From Clostridiales bacterium (GTDB lineage: Bacteria; Bacillota; Clostridia; Oscillospirales; Butyricicoccaceae), in NCBI GenBank assembly GCA_019421385.1, contig JAHZFK010000001.1:1-64000 (forward strand): a stretch of 64,000 nucleotides of DNA. The letters are read 5' to 3'. Below the pieces are notes generated by a model that saw nothing but the letters and a program-made list of their open reading frames with translations, made no database searches and was not told the origin of the DNA. Shown here one piece after another: positions 42,692-51,489 of this stretch; within the stretch, counting starts at the first letter, position 1, and each line of letters begins with the position of its first letter. The translations under genes were made by a program, and so were the position numbers.

Positions 42692-44338
42692 TCAAAGTTC
42701 TTTTACTTGAATATCAAATGCTTTCGCCCGGCCTATGATCTCATCGACCGCGGCGTTTTTTTGTATCACAGGTTCGTCCCCGGCTTCGCGCACCTTGACC
42801 TTGATCGGTGCGCCTGCCAGCGCCGCAGCCTGTTCGCGGATCACCTTCATGGTCGGCTCCGCTTTGGCGAGCATCGCCGTGATGCCGTCCTCGCACAAGA
42901 TCACCAGCGCGTCGTCCTCCATGAGGCCCTTGGCAGACACCTTGAGATTGGTGTGCGCACCGGTGTTGATTTTGCCGGTCAGCGCTTCGAGCAGCTGCGT
43001 CCATTTCGGCCAAGCAGCCAGCTCGACCGCTGTTTCTACAGGCTTTGCCTGCGGTGCGGCCTGCCCCGCGGTTTCCTCCTGCGCCCAAAGTGGTGCATCG
43101 CTGTCATCCGGCGGAGGCGGTGCATCCGCATCCCCCGGCGGGGGCGGCATATCATCCGCCTGCGGCGCGCTTTGCGCCGGCACAGCCGCAACGGGTACGC
43201 CATGCTTCATTTTTTCCTCGAGCGCCTCTACACGCCCGCTGAGTGAATCATATTGCTCCGCGCCCAGACTGCACAGCCGAACCGCGCACAATTCCGCCTC
43301 GACACGGCGGTTTGCTGCGCTGCGCATCCGGTCGAGTGCTTCTCCGATCACGCGGCTCCACGCAATGAGTGTGGACGAAGCCAGCCCATCACACAGTTTT
43401 TGCAGGCTCTTGACCGTATAAGCCGGTGAAATCAGCGCGGACACATCGGTTTTGCTCGTTTTCACTAACAACGCATCCCGAATCAGCCCCAGCATTTGAT
43501 CGTAAACCGCTGCCAAATCCCGGCCCGCGTTGTAATAGTCATCAATCAGTGCAATCGCCGCTGCCAAATCGCCGTTTTTCAGATGTTCGGCCAGCCGAAT
43601 ACCGTCGTCCTGCCCCAGCACGCCGAGTGCCGCGGTCACGGTCTGCTCGTCCACCGCCCCGGCAGCCGCCGCACGATCGAGCATGGAAAGCGCATCACGC
43701 ATCGCGCCATCCGCCAGCCGCGCGATCAGACGTGCCGCTCCCTCGGTCAGCTCGATGCCCTCGCCCGCAGCCACATCCAACAACCGACGTGCGATATCCT
43801 CCGCACCGATGCGCCGGAAATCAAACCTCTGGCAGCGCGACAGGATAGTCGCCGGTACCTTGTGCAATTCGGTCGTTGCCAGAATGAACAGCACATGTTC
43901 GGGCGGCTCCTCAAGCGTCTTGAGCAGCGCGTTAAACGCACCGATCGAGAGCATATGCACCTCGTCGATGATAAACACGCGCTTTTTGACCTGTGCGGGC
44001 GTGTAACGCGTTTCGTCCCGCAAGTCACGGATATTATCCACGCCGTTGTTGGAAGCGGCGTCGATCTCGGTTACATCGAGCACCGAACCATCCAGAATGC
44101 CGCGGCACGCCGCGCACTCGTTGCACGGATCACCGTTCACCGGATGCTCACAGTTGACCGCACGCGCCAAAATCTTAGCGCAAGTCGTTTTGCCCGTGCC
44201 GCGCGTGCCGGTAAACAGATAGGCGTGGCTCAAGCGACCGGACTGGAGCTGGGCGCGCAGCGTATCTGTGATATGATGTTGGCCGATCACGTCCGCAAAT
44301 GTCTGCGGCCGCCATTTACGGTACAGCGCCTGATACAA
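42692..44338 (-). CDS. dnaX: DNA polymerase III subunit gamma/tau
   Basis: The 548-residue clamp-loader ATPase begins at a TTG codon (44338): the family start YQALYRKWRPQTFADVIGQ begins there and AGGAGAGG lies upstream. Walker A is GTRGTGKTT (44-52). The zinc module has C63, C72, C75 and C78. DEVHMLS is Walker B and SRC is sensor 1. A Pro/Asp-rich linker (about 385-430) separates the ATPase from the tau-like C-terminal domain. It is followed by ybaB and recR and preceded by the SRP RNA gene. Confidence 0.96.
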   Translation of the reverse strand: MYQALYRKWRPQTFADVIGQHHITDTLRAQLQSGRLSHAYLFTGTRGTGKTTCAKILARAVNCEHPVNGDPCNECAACRGILDGSVLDVTEIDAASNNGVDNIRDLRDETRYTPAQVKKRVFIIDEVHMLSIGAFNALLKTLEEPPEHVLFILATTELHKVPATILSRCQRFDFRRIGAEDIARRLLDVAAGEGIELTEGAARLIARLADGAMRDALSMLDRAAAAGAVDEQTVTAALGVLGQDDGIRLAEHLKNGDLAAAIALIDDYYNAGRDLAAVYDQMLGLIRDALLVKTSKTDVSALISPAYTVKSLQKLCDGLASSTLIAWSRVIGEALDRMRSAANRRVEAELCAVRLCSLGAEQYDSLSGRVEALEEKMKHGVPVAAVPAQSAPQADDMPPPPGDADAPPPPDDSDAPLWAQEETAGQAAPQAKPVETAVELAAWPKWTQLLEALTGKINTGAHTNLKVSAKGLMEDDALVILCEDGITAMLAKAEPTMKVIREQAAALAGAPIKVKVREAGDEPVIQKNAAVDEIIGRAKAFDIQVKEL

Positions 44339-44388
44339 TGCACACCTCTCCTTTCCTCTGCCCGGCGGACATTTCATATACCACAAAA

Positions 44389-44410
44389 GAGGCGGGCGCA
44401 AGCCCGCCTC
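44389..44410 (-). terminator. Terminator between SRP RNA and dnaX
   Basis: A gaggcgggc/gcccgcctc stem with a 4-base loop is followed by TTTTG on the minus strand. Confidence 0.7.
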
Positions 44411-44452
44411 CCAGCGTTCTCTCCTGCGCGCCAAGCGCGCAATCCAATCCAT

Positions 44453-44481
44453 AAAAACCCGCGACATGCGCGTGGGTTTTT
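44453..44481 (-). terminator. Terminator downstream of SRP RNA
   Basis: An aaaaaccc.../...gggttttt stem with a cgcg extension lies about 110 bases after the RNA 3' end on the minus strand. Confidence 0.7.
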
Positions 44482-44587
44482 ATACCAGTCGGAGCAAAAG
44501 TTTCGTTTGTCGGAACTTTTGTCCCGTTCGGATGTATCCGAGCGCAAGCTCGGTGCATCCTCTCGCTTGAAAGCGTGGTTTCAAGCA

Positions 44588-44900
44588 AAATCTGTTCAGC
44601 GCCCCACAAGACCGCACACGGGCAATTCGAAAGCGTGCGCCCGGCTGCCTTTCTGCGGTTTGGGCTCAAGATCGGCAGCTCTGCGGCACACGATGGTTTC
44701 CGCTTAATGCTGCTCGGTTCCCCGCCTGACATGGTTCACGGTCCTCCGTTGCGCAGTACCGGTCTCTCATCGCCCTGTTGGCAGCTGCCTCGCCGCTCGC
44801 ACGTCCCTCCTTGCCCGCATCATCCCCGCTGTAGCGGATTGCGGGTACAGGACACCGCTAACGCCCCGATGTGTGCGGCCTTGTGCGACGCTGAACAGAT
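44588..44900 (-). ncRNA. scr: Signal recognition particle RNA, large (Alu-containing) type
   Basis: The minus strand carries the clostridial SRP RNA. Near the 5' end is the Alu-domain sequence ggcgttagcggtgtcctgta, followed by cccgcaatccgct. Further on is the S-domain core gtcaggcggggaaccgagca then gcattaag, with the asymmetric loop bound by Ffh. The ends pair: ctgttcagcg plus cacaag..ccgcacac at the start (44900 to about 44870) is complementary to gtgtgcgg..cttgtg plus cgctgaacag at the end (about 44618 to 44591). The length of about 310 is slightly above the usual 270, so the ends are approximate. In Firmicutes this gene commonly lies upstream of dnaX, as here. Confidence 0.9.
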
Positions 44901-44933
44901 ATTCGGTTGCTATTTTATGCGTTTTCGGCGGAT

Positions 44934-47453
44934 TTATGCCTCCGGATCGTCAGGCGACGGTGTCGTTTCGCCACCGGTCTCGCCGCCCGTGCCGCCGCCG
45001 GTTTCTCCACCGGTGCCGCCGCCAGTCTCGCCGCCGGTACCGCCTCCGGTTTCACCGCCGGTATTGCCGCCAGTCTCGCCGCCGGTACCGCCTCCGGTTT
45101 CACCGCCGGTATTGCCACCAGTCTCACCGCCGGTGCCGCCGCCGGTATTACCGCCAGTCTCGCCACCCTCCGGATCGGTCGGGGTCGTCGGCAAGCCGGT
45201 TTCTGGATCAATCGAAGGATCGTTGGGATCGGTCGGCTTCTGTTCGTCCTTCTTCTCCTCTTCCTTCTTCTCTTCCTCTTCCTCTTCTTCCTTCCAGTCG
45301 GTCACGCCAACCTTCGCGAAGTTATAGCTCGTGGTGATGCCCTGATGGCTGCACGTCTCGGTCGGTACTTCATCGTTCCAGAAACGTCCGCTTGCGGCGC
45401 GTCCCGCCGAACGGCAAGCGCCGGAAGCCAGCAAACCGGTATCCATACAATAGGTCACCGTGGTGAAATCCTGCGGATGCGAGTCAAACACCAGGCCGGA
45501 GTCGCCCTCATGCACCTTCTGCATCACTGCCAGCCAGATCGATGCAGCATTTCGGCCATACAAACCGTTGAGCGTATAGTTATGCTCATAACCAACCCAA
45601 ACCGCAGCCGAATACTGAGGCGTTACGCCGCAGAACCAGATATCGGTATTGGAGGTCGTCGTACCGGTCTTACCAGCCGTCTGCACACCGGAGATCTGCG
45701 TGCCGGACGCAGTACCATACGCCGTGACATTTTGCAGGCATTCGAGCATGTAGTACGCCGTGCGCACATTCTCAAAGCCCAGATCCGTGCTCGGGTTGTT
45801 TTCCAGAACCACATTGCCCTCGGAGTCCAGCACCTTGGTGTAGGTGCGTGTACCGCCATATACGCCTTCATTGATGAAGGAAGCAAAGCCGCCTGCCATC
45901 TCGCGTACGGTCACGCCGTCGGTCAAACCGCCGAGTGCCAGCGGAGAATAGTCAATATCGCTCTTGACCGTGCCGTCCTCATAGGTGCGGCTGCCGACCA
46001 GCTGCATTCCCAAGCGCTGGGTCAGGAAGTCATATGACGCCTGCGGGGTCAGCATATCCATTACCTGCACGGCAATGGTATTTACAGAGCTGGTGATACC
46101 GCTCTTGATCGTCATGGATCGGCCCGTCGGCATCTTGCCGTCGTTCATCGGCCACGGTTTCCCGTCATCCTGAATATACAACGGCTTATCGTATACCGTC
46201 GTGGAGGGCACGATAATGCCCTTGTCCATCGCCGGTCCGTAGGTGGACAGCGGCTTCAACGAGGAACCAGGCTGACGGCGCGCGTCCGTTGCATACGAGA
46301 ACGCCAGATTTTCGGTCTTTTCGCCGCGACCGCCCGCAATGGCAACAATGTTGCCCTGCTTATCCGTAATGACCATCGCGCTCTGCGGCCGTTCGCCGTA
46401 TTTTTCGGTATTGGGGAACACGGAATCGTCCGCCCATACCTGATCGACGATGCTCTGCACCTCGGTATCAATGGTCGCATAAATCTTCAGGCCGCCGGAG
46501 GTGACCATGTTGCTGGCCACAACTTCGGAATAGCCCTTCTGCTCCATCAGGTCCTTGGTGACGTCTTTGATGACGGCATCGGTGAAATACGAATAAATAT
46601 CACTGATATCCTGCTGGTACTGCTCATAGGGACGATATACCAGCTCGGTTGCGATCGCCTCGTTATAGGTGGTCTGATCGATCATGCCCAGTTCCAGCAT
46701 CTTGCCGAGGATGTTTTCCTGGCGTTCCTTGACCTTTTCCGGGTGGTTGTACGGGTCATAGATGGACGGGTTATTGGTCAGACCTGCCAAAGCGGCGCAT
46801 TCCGCCAAACTCAGTTCGGATACATCCTTACCGAAATAGGTGGTCGCCGCGGTTTTCACGCCATAGCAGTTATAGCCGAGGTAGATGGTGTTGAGGTACA
46901 TTTCCAGAATGCGATCCTTGTCCCCGATCTCTTCCTCGAGCGCTAAAGCGCGGAAAATCTCGTTGATTTTACGTTTTACCGAATAATCGTCCTCATCGGT
47001 GACGTTTTTGATCAGCTGCTGGGTGATGGTCGAACCGCCGTACTGGTCATCGCCAACCAGCCAGTTGACCACCGCGCCGAACGTACGCTTCCAGTCTACA
47101 CCGTGGTGCTTGTAAAAGCGTTCGTCCTCGATCGCGACAACCGCGTTCTTGAGGTCGGTCGGGATATCCTCACTGTCGACCCAGATACGGTTTTCCATGC
47201 CGCGGATGGTTTCATACAAGGCCTCATTGCCTTCCGAATCCACGGTATAGATAAACGAGTTCAGGTCCAAGCCGAGGCCCTTGCTCAAGTCGGCCGCAGT
47301 TTCCTGCGCAGACGGGTTGATATATGCATGTACATAATACGCAAATGCAATGCCGCAGAAGCAGGCGCAAAGCACACCGATAAGCAGCAGCGTCAGCAGC
47401 ACGCGGGATATCACATGCCCAACGCCATGTCCTTTTCTTTTGCCAGTTGCCAA
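44934..47453 (-). CDS. Class A penicillin-binding protein (PBP1A-like) with Gly/Thr-rich repeat tail
   Basis: The 839-residue enzyme polymerises and cross-links peptidoglycan. The start is TTG 47453 (MATGKRKGHG) after AAGGAGG. A membrane helix (about 15-40) is followed by the GT51 glycosyltransferase (VVAIEDERFYKHHGVD, GGSTITQQLIKN, ALALEEEIGDKDRILEMYLN). The transpeptidase carries SSLKPL for SxxK, SSVN for SxN and KTGTT for KTG. After about residue 735 come an E/K-rich linker and about 75 residues of GGETGGNTGGGTGG-like repeats ending in SPDDPEA. The tail is outside the cell and its function is unknown; it may reach into the wall. Confidence 0.94.
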   Translation of the reverse strand: MATGKRKGHGVGHVISRVLLTLLLIGVLCACFCGIAFAYYVHAYINPSAQETAADLSKGLGLDLNSFIYTVDSEGNEALYETIRGMENRIWVDSEDIPTDLKNAVVAIEDERFYKHHGVDWKRTFGAVVNWLVGDDQYGGSTITQQLIKNVTDEDDYSVKRKINEIFRALALEEEIGDKDRILEMYLNTIYLGYNCYGVKTAATTYFGKDVSELSLAECAALAGLTNNPSIYDPYNHPEKVKERQENILGKMLELGMIDQTTYNEAIATELVYRPYEQYQQDISDIYSYFTDAVIKDVTKDLMEQKGYSEVVASNMVTSGGLKIYATIDTEVQSIVDQVWADDSVFPNTEKYGERPQSAMVITDKQGNIVAIAGGRGEKTENLAFSYATDARRQPGSSLKPLSTYGPAMDKGIIVPSTTVYDKPLYIQDDGKPWPMNDGKMPTGRSMTIKSGITSSVNTIAVQVMDMLTPQASYDFLTQRLGMQLVGSRTYEDGTVKSDIDYSPLALGGLTDGVTVREMAGGFASFINEGVYGGTRTYTKVLDSEGNVVLENNPSTDLGFENVRTAYYMLECLQNVTAYGTASGTQISGVQTAGKTGTTTSNTDIWFCGVTPQYSAAVWVGYEHNYTLNGLYGRNAASIWLAVMQKVHEGDSGLVFDSHPQDFTTVTYCMDTGLLASGACRSAGRAASGRFWNDEVPTETCSHQGITTSYNFAKVGVTDWKEEEEEEEKKEEEKKDEQKPTDPNDPSIDPETGLPTTPTDPEGGETGGNTGGGTGGETGGNTGGETGGGTGGETGGNTGGETGGGTGGETGGGTGGETGGGTGGETGGETTPSPDDPEA
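44958..45172 (-). repeat. Tandem 12/24-base repeats in the PBP gene tail
   Basis: About 210 bases consist of near-copies of a 12-base unit coding GGET, GGNT or GGGT followed by GG. Copies differ mainly in third positions. Such repeats change copy number easily by slippage in steps of whole codons. Confidence 0.9.
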
Positions 47454-47763
47454 TTCGGTTTCCTCCTTGCCCGCCGGATCGATGCCGCGGGTCTTATCAG
47501 GTCGGACGTGTAAGCGGTCCCTTTTGTTCCCGATATTCCATAAAATCAGCAGTTTTTTATCTGCTTTCAGTCATTATACCACAGAAGAACGCATTTTAAA
47601 AGCGTCCTTTTCTTCTGTTCTGCGCTGGATGTAACAGTCGCTCGCGGCTATTATACCACATTATTCCGCAAATTCCAAACAATTTTTACATCTGCCCCCG
47701 AATACTTTCCATGATTTTGGGAATACTCAAAGAAAATTCCATGGATAGAAGGAGGTCATTTCC
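47454..47763. other. Divergent intergenic region of the PBP gene and a small gene
   Basis: No gene is seen in these 310 bases. They contain the PBP promoter at 47650-47678, a second TATAAT-like box near 47572-47577 and an imperfect stem (about 47585-47615) in the PBP leader. Confidence 0.5.
47650..47678 (-). promoter_or_regulatory. Probable promoter of the PBP gene
   Basis: On the minus strand, TTGGAA (47673-47678) is 17 bases from TATAAT (47650-47655). The leader to the TTG start would be about 190 bases and contains an imperfect hairpin. Confidence 0.65.
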
Positions 47764-48096
47764 ATGATGCAGGGGTTTTACATGCTGGCCATGCAGCGCG
47801 CCAAACGGCAGCGGCGCATCGCACTGGCCGCCTGTGCGGCGGCGCTTGTCAGCGCCTTTTTAGCGGCGCGCGTCTGGTTTGCCGAGCCTGCCGTAGCCGC
47901 GACGGCAAGCGCCGAGCCGTATGTCGCACAGAGCGCGGACGGCCGTCTGGTCGTCACGCGCGGCGGGGAAGTTGTCATCCGCACCGATATCGACGTCCGC
48001 TCACTCCCTTCCGCCGACCGCGAAGCGCTTGAGGACGGCATTCTGCTGCCAGACGCACAAGCGCTTGCCCGTCTGCTGGAGGACTATGGTTCATAA
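47764..48096 (+). CDS. Small membrane-anchored protein with BofC-like C-terminal pattern
   Basis: The 110-residue product starts at ATG 47764 after AGGAGG. One membrane anchor lies at about 19-40 (ALAACAAALVSAFLAA). An outer domain of about 60 residues follows, with YVAQSADGRLVVTRGGEVVI and LPSADREALEDGILLPDAQA then LARLLEDYGS. A strand pair followed by RSLP..D...L..GI and a final helix is the pattern seen in BofC C-terminal domains and many clostridial sporulation proteins of unknown function. The assignment is tentative. Confidence 0.5.
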   Translation: MMQGFYMLAMQRAKRQRRIALAACAAALVSAFLAARVWFAEPAVAATASAEPYVAQSADGRLVVTRGGEVVIRTDIDVRSLPSADREALEDGILLPDAQALARLLEDYGS

Positions 48097-48125
48097 AAAC
48101 GACGGGCAAACGCCCGCCGTTTTTA
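48095..48125. terminator. Bidirectional terminator
   Basis: A GC-rich stem (cgggc/gcccg core with aaaa/tttt ends) lies between converging genes. Confidence 0.85.
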
Positions 48126-48135
48126 TATCCTAATG

Positions 48136-49872
48136 TCACATCAGCTGTGCCGACGCGCCGCTGAATAGTTGCTCCCACGCATCAAGCGTCATGACCTGAT
48201 CCGGATCAGGCAGCTGCACCTCGCTGCCCGCCTGCGCGGGCTGCTGTGTCAACGTCAGTGTGATTTCGGTGATGCTTTGATTTTTCACATGCACAGTCAC
48301 CGCAACATCGCCCTTTTGCGCATCGCCGGCAAAGGTCAGCGTCATCAGCACGTCGCTGTACCCATCGCTGATACGGTACTCCGCCTGCCCCTCGATGCTG
48401 CCATCCGACAGGTCGAGCGTATAGGCGCCTGATACATAGCCGTATTCCTCCGGCAGAGCCGTGGATAGTTCAGCCTTGTACTGTTGTCCGCGGCGGGTGA
48501 AGCAATCGTCGCCCGCAAACGATGCGATGACGTCCGCGCTCTGCTGCACCTCATCCCACAGCATACTATAGGAATATGCGCAGCTCTGCTCCATCACCCC
48601 AACGATCAAAGCACCCATGGTCGCGCCGTCCGCCTGAGCCATCCATTCGCTCCAAAGCGGCATTTCTCCGCCCACCAGCGCGTCCGCCGCATCCGGTATC
48701 TCCAGCCATACATCGGTCGACACCGCGGGCGCCTGCTCGCCCAGACTGGATGCCAGCAGCTTCAGCAGCACCGGGCAGCGCAGATATAACGTACCGCTTT
48801 CTGCGTCCAGCACCATTTCGAGCTGCACATTCTTGAGCAGTTCCTGCCACTGGCCGACCTCACCGACCAAGTCCTCACTCCAGTATGGCTCCATGCTCTC
48901 ACTCAGCAGCGCCAACACGCCCTGCAAGTCCACCTGTACGTTCATGCTCATGCCGCCGCTGCCGTCGATCACTTCCAGTGTGCCGTCGACCAGCACCGTC
49001 GTCTCGTCTCCGTCAATCGAATTGAACTGGGTGTAGAGCACGCGCAGCGCCGCTGCGGTACGCATGGTCTGCGCCGGATCGCGCGCGGGCTGTGCGGCAA
49101 GCCACTGGTTGACGATGGAAAATTCCTCGTCGATCTGCTCCACCAGCGTGTCGCGGTCATACAACACGGCCACCTGTCGGTAATCGTCCCACTGGACGGT
49201 CAGGCCGAAGGCTTCGGCAAAAAACCGCACCGGCACATAGGTTCGTCCATCCTTTTCATAGGGCGCAGCGTCCAGCGTGACCGTTTTGATCTCTGCGCCA
49301 GTCGCGTCATCGGTCAGCGTCAGTGTATCGCCGCCGAGCGTGAAATCATACCGCGTGCCGTCCTTTACCGCTGTGATCGCGCCGCTCTCATACCCAACGG
49401 TCGCGCCCAGCGCCTCCGCAATCGCGCGGAACGGCACCATTGTGCGGTTATTTTTCATTTCCGGCTGCGCATCCGGAAACGCCACTTTCTCGCCGTTCAG
49501 CTGCACGGAAACGGGAGGCTCATAAGAATAGCTGTCCAGCTGCACCAGCTGCATGGCGGCATCGCGCAAAAATTCCTCACGGCTGTCGTAGTATTCGTCT
49601 ACCATCGTCCAGTCCCAGCCGTAATAGGCCTCTTCGAACGCCTTGTCCGGGTCAGCGGTCAGCTCAGCCAGACGCGCTTCATACCGTGCGCAGACCCAGT
49701 CGTAATCGACCCGGTCAAAAAACCAGCTCTCTACAAATTCGTCCGCCGATTCATAGCCCATCTGCTCATACAGCGGCGTTCCCGTTTCAGCCGCGAACGC
49801 CACAGGCAGCGTACCGCACAGCAGCACCATCGCCAGAACGAGCGAAAGCCAGCGTTTCATTTTGTTTTTCAT
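48136..49872 (-). CDS. Secreted protein with copper-amine-oxidase N-like (stalk) domain
   Basis: The 578-residue protein has a signal peptide (MKRWLSLVLAMVLLCGTLPV, cleavage after AFA). An acidic helical part (30-110) is followed by the stalk domain at about 115-235: VSVQLNGEKVAFPDAQPEMK, NNRTMVPFRAIAEALGATVG and RTYVPVRFFAEAFGLTVQWD. A long unrecognised C-terminal region follows. These domains decorate many clostridial cell-surface proteins and do not indicate copper chemistry. The start is ATG 49872 after AAGGGGG. Confidence 0.82.
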   Translation of the reverse strand: MKNKMKRWLSLVLAMVLLCGTLPVAFAAETGTPLYEQMGYESADEFVESWFFDRVDYDWVCARYEARLAELTADPDKAFEEAYYGWDWTMVDEYYDSREEFLRDAAMQLVQLDSYSYEPPVSVQLNGEKVAFPDAQPEMKNNRTMVPFRAIAEALGATVGYESGAITAVKDGTRYDFTLGGDTLTLTDDATGAEIKTVTLDAAPYEKDGRTYVPVRFFAEAFGLTVQWDDYRQVAVLYDRDTLVEQIDEEFSIVNQWLAAQPARDPAQTMRTAAALRVLYTQFNSIDGDETTVLVDGTLEVIDGSGGMSMNVQVDLQGVLALLSESMEPYWSEDLVGEVGQWQELLKNVQLEMVLDAESGTLYLRCPVLLKLLASSLGEQAPAVSTDVWLEIPDAADALVGGEMPLWSEWMAQADGATMGALIVGVMEQSCAYSYSMLWDEVQQSADVIASFAGDDCFTRRGQQYKAELSTALPEEYGYVSGAYTLDLSDGSIEGQAEYRISDGYSDVLMTLTFAGDAQKGDVAVTVHVKNQSITEITLTLTQQPAQAGSEVQLPDPDQVMTLDAWEQLFSGASAQLM

Positions 49873-50035
49873 AAGTCATGCCCCCTTCTCTGTCCTTACC
49901 CTTATTGTACTCTCGCTTTGCCGCGCCGTCCATTTGTGTTTTCTCCATTTTTTCGGCGAAAAAGCTGTCATTTTGTCCAGAGGCATATGCCGGAGGAATG
50001 CCGCATACGGTATAACATCAAGGGGGCGTTTACTT

Positions 50036-50878
50036 ATGTTCATCACCATCACCCGCGACACGCTGTACCGCATCGGCGCGGCGGCGGGCGTGTGCGCGCT
50101 GCTTGCCGCGCTGTTTTTCCTTGTGCCGCAGGAACAGCGCGGCGACACCATGCAGACGACCGCCGGCACAGAGGACGCGGTGCCCACTTCCATCAGCGAC
50201 TGGGGCCTGTCTTTCCAGACCGAAGGCCAGCCGCCGGTTGGCAACGTGTCTGCCGCCACGCTTCTGCAATGGGATTCCTATTATGTGGGCGACACGACCA
50301 AAAACACCATCTATCTGACCTTTGACGCGGGCTACGAAAACGGCAACACGGGCGCGATTCTGGATGCGCTGAAAAAGCACAACGCACCCGCGTGCTTCTT
50401 TGTCGTGGGCAACTTCATCGACTCCGCACCCGAACTGGTGCAGCGCATGGTGGACGAGGGACACATCGTCGGCAACCACACGCTGCACCACCCGGATATG
50501 TCCTCGATTTCCGACAAAGAAGCCTTTGCCGCCGAACTGAACGGACTGGAAGAAAAATATACCGCGCTGACCGGTCAGCCGATGCAGAAATTCTACCGTC
50601 CGCCGCAGGGCAAATTCAGCGAAGAAAACCTCAAGCAAGCGCAGGAACTGGGCTACACAACCGTGTTCTGGTCGCTGGCGTATGTGGATTGGTACACCGA
50701 CAACCAGCCGACCGACGAGCAAGCCTTTGCCAAGCTCATCCCGCGCATCCACAACGGCGCGATCGTGCTGCTGCACTCGACGAGCGAGACCAACGCGCGC
50801 ATCCTCGACGAGCTTCTCACCCGCTGGGAGAACGAGGGCTACACCTTTGGCAGTCTGACCGATTTGGCTGCGGGCTAA
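50036..50878 (+). CDS. PdaA-like polysaccharide deacetylase (spore cortex)
   Basis: The 280-residue enzyme starts at ATG 50036 after AAGGGGG. A membrane anchor or signal lies at about 12-31. The CE4 domain has TFDAGYENGN (catalytic D97), the zinc His pair in NHTLHHPD (H148, H152), YRPPQGKFSEENL and a terminal HSTSETN. TFDAGYEN is typical of PdaA, which makes muramic delta-lactam in spore cortex. That supports a spore-forming host. The function is by family and untested. Confidence 0.88.
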   Translation: MFITITRDTLYRIGAAAGVCALLAALFFLVPQEQRGDTMQTTAGTEDAVPTSISDWGLSFQTEGQPPVGNVSAATLLQWDSYYVGDTTKNTIYLTFDAGYENGNTGAILDALKKHNAPACFFVVGNFIDSAPELVQRMVDEGHIVGNHTLHHPDMSSISDKEAFAAELNGLEEKYTALTGQPMQKFYRPPQGKFSEENLKQAQELGYTTVFWSLAYVDWYTDNQPTDEQAFAKLIPRIHNGAIVLLHSTSETNARILDELLTRWENEGYTFGSLTDLAAG

Positions 50879-51072
50879 TCCGCGCAGGCTGTGTCCTCCG
50901 CATCGCGCAGCGCCTGTTCGAGCGCACCACGGACATCCGCAAGGCTCATGCCGATACCTGCAGCTTCGATGCGCTCAGTCAACGCGGCAACTGCGCCGAA
51001 CAGGTGCAGATATGCGGTTTTATAGTGCAGTTCGGACACAGATTCCGATGAGTTTTCATGTCTTACAATCAT
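50875..51072 (-). CDS. Small protein divergent to an Xre regulator
   Basis: A 65-residue frame starts at ATG 51072, 7 bases after GAGGTG, with upstream in-frame ATG/GTG codons too close to it. It is mostly helical (YKTAYLHLFGAVAALTERIE) with an acidic tail. It overlaps the end of the pdaA-like gene by a few bases on the other strand. It shares an operator-rich region with the Xre gene, so it is probably under its control. Its function is unknown. Confidence 0.6.
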   Translation of the reverse strand: MIVRHENSSESVSELHYKTAYLHLFGAVAALTERIEAAGIGMSLADVRGALEQALRDAEDTACAD

Positions 51073-51091
51073 TTTCATCACCTCATCTCTA

Positions 51092-51137
51092 TTTTATAGG
51101 TTTTACCTATAAAAATCAATATAGGGTACACCTATAT
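51092..51137. promoter_or_regulatory. Twin palindromic operators between the small gene and xre
   Basis: A perfect inverted repeat, ttttataggt-ttt-acctataaaa, covers 51092-51114. A second, atatagg-gtaca-cctatat, covers 51119-51137. Both share tatagg/cctata half-sites and lie between two divergent starts, as expected for binding by the Xre protein. Confidence 0.8.
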
Positions 51138-51162
51138 CGCATACTGTTGTCAGGTGATGATG

Positions 51163-51381
51163 ATGTATTTTCCCAGAATCCGCGATTTGCGCACAGATAA
51201 CGACCTGAAACAGGAAACGCTTGCCCGTCATCTGCATGTGACGCAGGCAACCTATTCTGAATATGAAAGCGGCAAAATCAATATTCCGGTTGAAGCCGCG
51301 CTGTTTCTTGCCGACTTTTATAATGTCAGTCTGGACTATCTGCTCGGCCGCTCGGACGATGCTTCCCCCTTCCGCAAATGA
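51163..51381 (+). CDS. Xre-family HTH regulator
   Basis: The 72-residue protein is a single Cro/CI HTH (FPRIRDLRTDNDLKQETLAR, HLHVTQATYSEYESGKINIP, LADFYNVSLDYLLGRSD). The ATG at 51163 is best spaced from CAGGTG; earlier in-frame ATGs at 51157 and 51160 are possible. It likely binds the twin palindromes upstream. Confidence 0.9.
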   Translation: MYFPRIRDLRTDNDLKQETLARHLHVTQATYSEYESGKINIPVEAALFLADFYNVSLDYLLGRSDDASPFRK

Positions 51382-51410
51382 CCGCACCCCATCCGGTGCG
51401 GTTTCTTTTT
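51381..51410 (+). terminator. Terminator of the xre gene
   Basis: An accgcacc/ggtgcggt stem is followed by T, directly after the stop codon. Confidence 0.88.
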
Positions 51411-51418
51411 GCCCTTGC

Positions 51419-51448
51419 TTGTTTTGCCGCCCTGCCTTGTGGTATACT
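51419..51448 (+). promoter_or_regulatory. Probable promoter of the DUF362 gene
   Basis: TTGTTT (51419-51424) and TATACT (51443-51448) are 18 bases apart, 41 bases before the start codon. Confidence 0.55.
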
Positions 51449-51489
51449 GAATAACAGGGCAAAGATTGACAAGAGAGGAATGAACTGTT

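Noticed and set aside
44316..44732. A 138-residue minus-strand frame between SRP RNA and dnaX
   Set aside because: It overlaps the conserved 3' half of the SRP RNA and two terminators, so it is not a gene.
44960..45172. Short regular repeats resembling a CRISPR array
   Set aside because: There are no unique spacers. The units are 12 bases, in frame, and encode the PBP Gly/Thr tail.
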